Of a stretch of DNA of 8,696 bases, positions 5,895 to 8,696 are shown one piece after another. Numbering within the stretch: the stretch's first letter is position 1; each line of letters starts with the position of its first letter. A program made the position numbers and the translations under genes. The DNA is taken from positions 1 to 8,696 of the forward strand of contig CAAEPE010000039.1 of NCBI GenBank assembly GCA_900757795.1, in the 5' to 3' direction. The notes beneath the pieces are model-generated. The model saw only the letters and a program-made list of their open reading frames with translations, did not search any database and was not told where the DNA came from. The DNA comes from an uncultured Phascolarctobacterium sp. Its GTDB lineage: Bacteria > Bacillota > Negativicutes > Acidaminococcales > Acidaminococcaceae.

Positions 5895-7277
5895 ATGAAA
5901 ATGCAGATACCGGTAAAATTAGGCGATAAAATAGAATTACAAATTAATGGCTTAGGCTCCAGCGGTGAGGGTGTAGGTAAGTACGAAGGGTTTACTGTGT
6001 TTGTTAAAGGTGCGCTGCCGGAAGAAACAGTGCAAGTAAAAATAACTTTAGTGAAAAAAAGCTACGCGGTCGGTCTTTTAGAGCAAATTGTTACAGCGTC
6101 TTCCGAGAGAGTGGAGCCGCTCTGCCCTATTTATGCAGAATGCGGAGGCTGCCAGCTGCAGCATTTAAGCTATAAGGGACAGCTGGCGTGCAAGCGGCAG
6201 CAGGTGCAGGATGCTTTAACGCGCATCGGTCATTTGGATATAGAAGCTTTGCCGGTTTTGGGAACCGGGGAGCCGTGGAATTACCGCAATAAAATGCAGT
6301 TTCCTGCTGCGTTAAATGCCGAGGGGGAGCTGCAGATTGGCTGTTATGCCGCAGCAACACATAAAGTAATCAATGCAGATGGGTGCCTAATTTCTAAGGA
6401 ATCTAACAATGCTATTTTGACTACTGTACGCAAGTGGATGCAGCATTTTAATATCAGCGCTTATGATGAAAAAACCGGTAAAGGTATGGTGCGTCATGTA
6501 ATGGGCCGCGTAGGCGTGCACAGCGGCGAGGTTATGGCGGTGATTATAACCTCCGGCTACGATTTGCCGCATAGAGCGACGCTGGTAAATTGGCTCAAAC
6601 AATATGTTCCGGGTTTGGTCAGCGTGGTGCAGAATATCAATAAAAAGCAGACTAACGTAGTTATGGGCAGCAAGACGCGCGTTTTGTGGGGCTGCGAAAG
6701 CATTAAGGACAGTTTGGGCAGCCTGCAATTTAATATTTCGGCGCAGGCTTTTTTCCAAGTAAATAGTGAGCAGGCAGAAAAACTGTATAACAAGGCGCTG
6801 GAATTTGCCGCTTTAGATGGCAGCGAAACCGTGGTAGATGTTTATTGCGGCACAGGCACGATTTCATTATATTTGGCGCGTCATGCTAAAAAGGTTTATG
6901 GTATTGAAATTGTAGCTCCGGCTATTGAAAATGCTAAGAAAAATGCGGAGGAAAATAAATGCTCCAATGCAGAATTTATCTTGGGAGATGCAGCTGTAGA
7001 GCTGCCGAAGCTTTTGGCAGGCGGTGTAAATCCTGATGTGGTGCTGGTAGACCCGCCTCGTGCCGGCTGTGAGGAGAAGGTGCTGGCGGCTATTAGCAGC
7101 GTAGCGCCTAAGCGTATTGTCTATGTTTCTTGTAATCCGGCGTCCTTAGCGCGCGATTTGCGTTATTTAGAAGATCATGGGTATAAGACGGTTATCGTGC
7201 AGCCAGTCGATATGTTTCCAATGACCAGTCATGTGGAGACGGTTGTTTTGATGTCAAGGGTGAACCCTGACAAGTAA
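5895..7277 (+). CDS. rlmD: 23S rRNA (uracil-C5)-methyltransferase, RlmD/RumA family
   Basis: A SAM-dependent enzyme making 5-methyluridine in 23S rRNA, by family at U1939; some Firmicute homologues (RlmCD) also modify U747, which sequence alone does not decide. The 460-aa product has an N-terminal TRAM domain (about 5-65). The [4Fe-4S] ligands C77, C83, C86 and C164 have the same spacing as E. coli RumA. The Rossmann SAM site is VVDVYCGTGT (313-322) with VDPPRAGC (385-392). The catalytic nucleophile is C413 in VSCNPASLARDL, and E448 in HVETVVLM is the likely general base. The start is the ATG at 5895 with GAGGAG at 5879-5884; the ATG two codons later is possible. It appears complete, ending SRVNPDK. 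Its 3' end adjoins a recombinase-bearing segment and may be the integration target. Confidence 0.95.
   Translation: MKMQIPVKLGDKIELQINGLGSSGEGVGKYEGFTVFVKGALPEETVQVKITLVKKSYAVGLLEQIVTASSERVEPLCPIYAECGGCQLQHLSYKGQLACKRQQVQDALTRIGHLDIEALPVLGTGEPWNYRNKMQFPAALNAEGELQIGCYAAATHKVINADGCLISKESNNAILTTVRKWMQHFNISAYDEKTGKGMVRHVMGRVGVHSGEVMAVIITSGYDLPHRATLVNWLKQYVPGLVSVVQNINKKQTNVVMGSKTRVLWGCESIKDSLGSLQFNISAQAFFQVNSEQAEKLYNKALEFAALDGSETVVDVYCGTGTISLYLARHAKKVYGIEIVAPAIENAKKNAEENKCSNAEFILGDAAVELPKLLAGGVNPDVVLVDPPRAGCEEKVLAAISSVAPKRIVYVSCNPASLARDLRYLEDHGYKTVIVQPVDMFPMTSHVETVVLMSRVNPDK
7252..7272 (+). repeat. Imperfect dyad at the 3' end of rlmD
   Basis: TGTCA, a bulged A, GGG, loop TGAA, CCC, TGACA form an imperfect palindrome over the last codons of rlmD. 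No T-run follows, so it is not a terminator. Its right arm holds TGAACCCT (7261-7268), repeated exactly at 7429-7436. It could be part of an attachment site; this is inference. Confidence 0.4.
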
Positions 7278-7386
7278 ATAAAGTGTAGAGAATTAAGGAC
7301 TTTCTCAAGGGCTATCGTTAAAAGGTGTAGCGAGCTTGGCAGAAAGCATTATTATTAGGGGATTTTATCATGATGTGAGAACATAT

Positions 7387-7441
7387 CCTCTAGGTAGAGT
7401 TGACACTAGGGAATGGATAACAGGAATTTGAACCCTAGAGG
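7387..7441. repeat. Inverted repeat CCTCTAGG / CCTAGAGG
   Basis: CCTCTAGG (7387-7394) is the exact reverse complement of CCTAGAGG (7434-7441). A further CTAGGG at 7406-7411 faces the CCCTAG at 7433-7438. The spacing is long for an RNA stem of this size but suits a pair of protein-binding half-sites upstream of a recombinase gene. Confidence 0.5.
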
Positions 7442-7451
7442 GGTTCATTTT
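7429..7451 (+). terminator. Possible terminator upstream of the recombinase
   Basis: A 7-bp GC-rich stem TGAACCC (7429-7435)/GGGTTCA (7441-7447), loop TAGAG, then TTTT (7448-7451). The T-run is short. It could end rlmD transcription and insulate the recombinase, or form part of an operator or attachment site. Confidence 0.45.
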
Positions 7452-7534
7452 GAAAAGATAGAATTCTACAGATTGCCTATGCATCTTCAATGCTGAATTT
7501 TGATATGATAGATAGGCAAAGGGAGGCGGTGCTA

Positions 7535-8461
7535 ATGGAGAAAAAAGTTGAAATCATACCTGCAACAAAAGTAAGAGAGAATAAGAAAGTTGTTATCTAT
7601 GCAAGAGTAAGTACTACTCATGGAGAACAGCTTGAAAGTTTGTTTGCGCAGATTTCTGGTCTGACAAGGTATGTTTCTCTGATTCCTTCATGGCGGTTAA
7701 TGGATATTTATATAGAGACGCAATCGGCAAAGGTAAAGTCTCCCAGAAAAGAATTTGCTAGAATGCTGAGGGATGCAGACAGCAAAAGTTTTGATATAGT
7801 CATCACTAAGAATATTTCTCGATTTGGAAGAGATACTGTGGAAGTGCTGGAATCCTTGCGAGAACTACGAAAGCTAAATATAAGAGTTCTCTTTGAACAG
7901 GAAAATTTGGATTCCGGAGAAATAGATAATGAGATGATGATTTCTATTATTGAGTCCATAGCACAAGCTGAAAATGAGAGCAGAAGTGAAAATATTAGAT
8001 GGGGAATACAAAAAAGTGTTGCCAGTGGAAAATCTAATCTGATGAATAGGAAATGTTATGGATATGACAATGACGAGAATGGGAATCTTGTTATTAACGA
8101 GGAACAAGCCATTGTTGTAAAGAAAGTATTCAATCTGTATATGGGTGGCATGAGCGTTGTCGGCATTATTCAAAAGCTATCTGAACTTGGTATTAAATCA
8201 CCTACAGGTAAGGATCGCTGGAATAAAGCTTCAATAGATAATATGCTTACGAATAGAAAGTACACAGGTAATGTGGAACTTCTTAAAGAAGATGAAGAGT
8301 CAGCATATTATCTAGCGGAGAATAATAATCCTGTGATTATTTCTGAAAACATTTTTTGGGAAGCTCAGAAGATGCGTAGAGATAGAAGCAACATTGTCGT
8401 TGATGAGAATGGTAATAAAAAGAGAAAGTCAACGAAGTATAGTTCGAAGAGAAGTAGATAA
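7535..8461 (+). CDS. Serine site-specific recombinase, C-terminally shortened
   Basis: Cuts and rejoins DNA through a phosphoserine link. In the 308-aa product the resolvase/invertase catalytic domain covers about 18-160: YARVST gives nucleophile S26, and ITKNISRFGRD (90-100) holds catalytic arginines. The recombinase DNA-binding domain runs about 170-285 (CYGYDNDENGNLVINEEQ to WEAQKMRRDR). Large serine recombinases normally continue from a KRKSTKYSSK-like stretch into a zinc ribbon with CxxC motifs and a coiled coil. Here the protein ends KRKSTKYSSKRSR, and no CxxC is found downstream in any plus frame. The start is the ATG at 7535 with AAAGGGAGG (7518-7526) and an 8-nt spacer; the upstream ATG at 7490 has no such site. 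Arg codons are mostly AGA/AGG, unlike the CGC/CGT of rlmD and glyQS, a sign of transfer. It may be inactive, or a naturally short member of a multi-recombinase set. Confidence 0.9.
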   Translation: MEKKVEIIPATKVRENKKVVIYARVSTTHGEQLESLFAQISGLTRYVSLIPSWRLMDIYIETQSAKVKSPRKEFARMLRDADSKSFDIVITKNISRFGRDTVEVLESLRELRKLNIRVLFEQENLDSGEIDNEMMISIIESIAQAENESRSENIRWGIQKSVASGKSNLMNRKCYGYDNDENGNLVINEEQAIVVKKVFNLYMGGMSVVGIIQKLSELGIKSPTGKDRWNKASIDNMLTNRKYTGNVELLKEDEESAYYLAENNNPVIISENIFWEAQKMRRDRSNIVVDENGNKKRKSTKYSSKRSR

Positions 8462-8495
8462 ATCGAAATTTGTAAGTATGAAAGGTGGTAAAAAT

Positions 8496-8696
8496 ATGGG
8501 GAACAACAATTATATTATTTTTGATATTTTAGGAGTTAAGCATGATGGCTTTATGAACTCTTTCACATTTGACAAAGATGCAGAATGTGTAATCAATAAG
8601 AGTCGGGGGTGCGGACAAAAACCTGGACTCCCACGGGCTTCGAAAGGAGCTGAATCATTATATATTCTCAAGACAAAATCGATATTGCATTACAGA
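8496..8696 (+). CDS. Partial ORF of unknown function, open at window end
   Basis: A frame starting at the ATG 8496, behind AAAGGTGG (8481-8488) and 34 nt after the recombinase stop, stays open for 67 codons to the window edge. An in-frame ATG at 8478 is less well placed. The first 35 or so residues (MGNNNYIIFDILGVKHDGF onward) look like ordinary AT-rich coding sequence. From about codon 36 (position 8601) the DNA becomes GC-rich and the translation (SRGCGQKPGLPRASKG) looks unlike protein. The reading frame may therefore be interrupted there, and only the first part may be genuine. I do not recognise the product. Confidence 0.45.
   Translation, partial: MGNNNYIIFDILGVKHDGFMNSFTFDKDAECVINKSRGCGQKPGLPRASKGAESLYILKTKSILHYR

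Larger units (their letters stand above)
7278..7534. other. Junction region between rlmD and the recombinase gene
   Basis: The 257 nt between the rlmD stop and the recombinase start hold no recognised gene. They contain a possible short ORF (TTG 7336 to TGA 7431), three CTAGG half-sites in direct and inverted orientation (7390-7394, 7406-7410, 7434-7438), and a terminator-like hairpin (7429-7451). A weak extended -10 (TGATATGAT, 7501-7509) lies just ahead of the recombinase ribosome binding site. The change in codon use across the region suggests that the chromosome/element boundary lies here or in the last codons of rlmD. Confidence 0.5.

Noticed and set aside
7275..7356. In-frame continuation of rlmD past its stop for 26 codons
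   Set aside because: The protein already ends normally after HVETVVLM. The extension has no known motif, and no readthrough signal is visible.
7400..7428. Promoter from TTGACA at 7400-7405
   Set aside because: At 17 nt spacing the -10 would be GGAATT, and the better GATAAC is only 10 nt away, so no acceptable -10 exists.
1..8696. CRISPR array, toxin-antitoxin pair or other defence cassette
   Set aside because: No regularly spaced repeats and no toxin, antitoxin or nuclease-type proteins are seen. Any cargo of the element would lie beyond the right edge.

Overview
The window carries chromosomal genes of a low-to-moderate GC Bacillota with a diderm-Firmicute (Negativicutes-like) flavour. A glycine T-box leader controls a split glyQ/glyS glycyl-tRNA synthetase, ribosome binding sites are strong AGGAGG types, and host genes use almost only CGC/CGT for Arg. 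The genus cannot be fixed from sequence alone; a gut Negativicute such as a Phascolarctobacterium relative is a guess.

Layout. Positions 1-1177 are read leftward: lgt (prolipoprotein diacylglyceryl transferase), then tRNA-Arg(ACG) with its own near-consensus promoter and a strong hairpin terminator, with a second leftward terminator at the left edge. From 1285 everything reads rightward. A divergent intergenic region with two extended -10 promoters leads into a Cys-rich DUF2284-type putative metal-binding protein. A consensus promoter and T-box riboswitch (specifier GGC, Gly) then drive glyQ-glyS, which share one base (TAATG). A 72-aa helical orphan follows and ends at a strong terminator. 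Next comes rlmD, an rRNA m5U methyltransferase with its Fe-S cysteines and catalytic Cys intact.

From about 7278 the character changes. Beyond the rlmD stop lies a short non-coding stretch rich in inverted CTAGG-type half-sites, then a serine recombinase gene with foreign codon use (mostly AGA/AGG for Arg). Its product stops just before the zinc-ribbon region of large serine recombinases. After it begins a new ORF, open at the window edge, with an abrupt GC-rich block at about 8600 starting GTGCG that could be the 5' end of a group II intron. The 3' end of rlmD (rum/rumA) is a known target of serine-recombinase integrative elements in Firmicutes, so 7278-8696 is best read as the edge of an integrated, possibly decaying, mobile element.

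Functionally the left 7.3 kb is translation and envelope housekeeping (tRNA-Arg, GlyRS, rRNA methylation, lipoprotein maturation). The most unusual material is the rlmD/element junction, the truncated recombinase, and a roughly 40-residue Ala-rich insertion inside GlyS.
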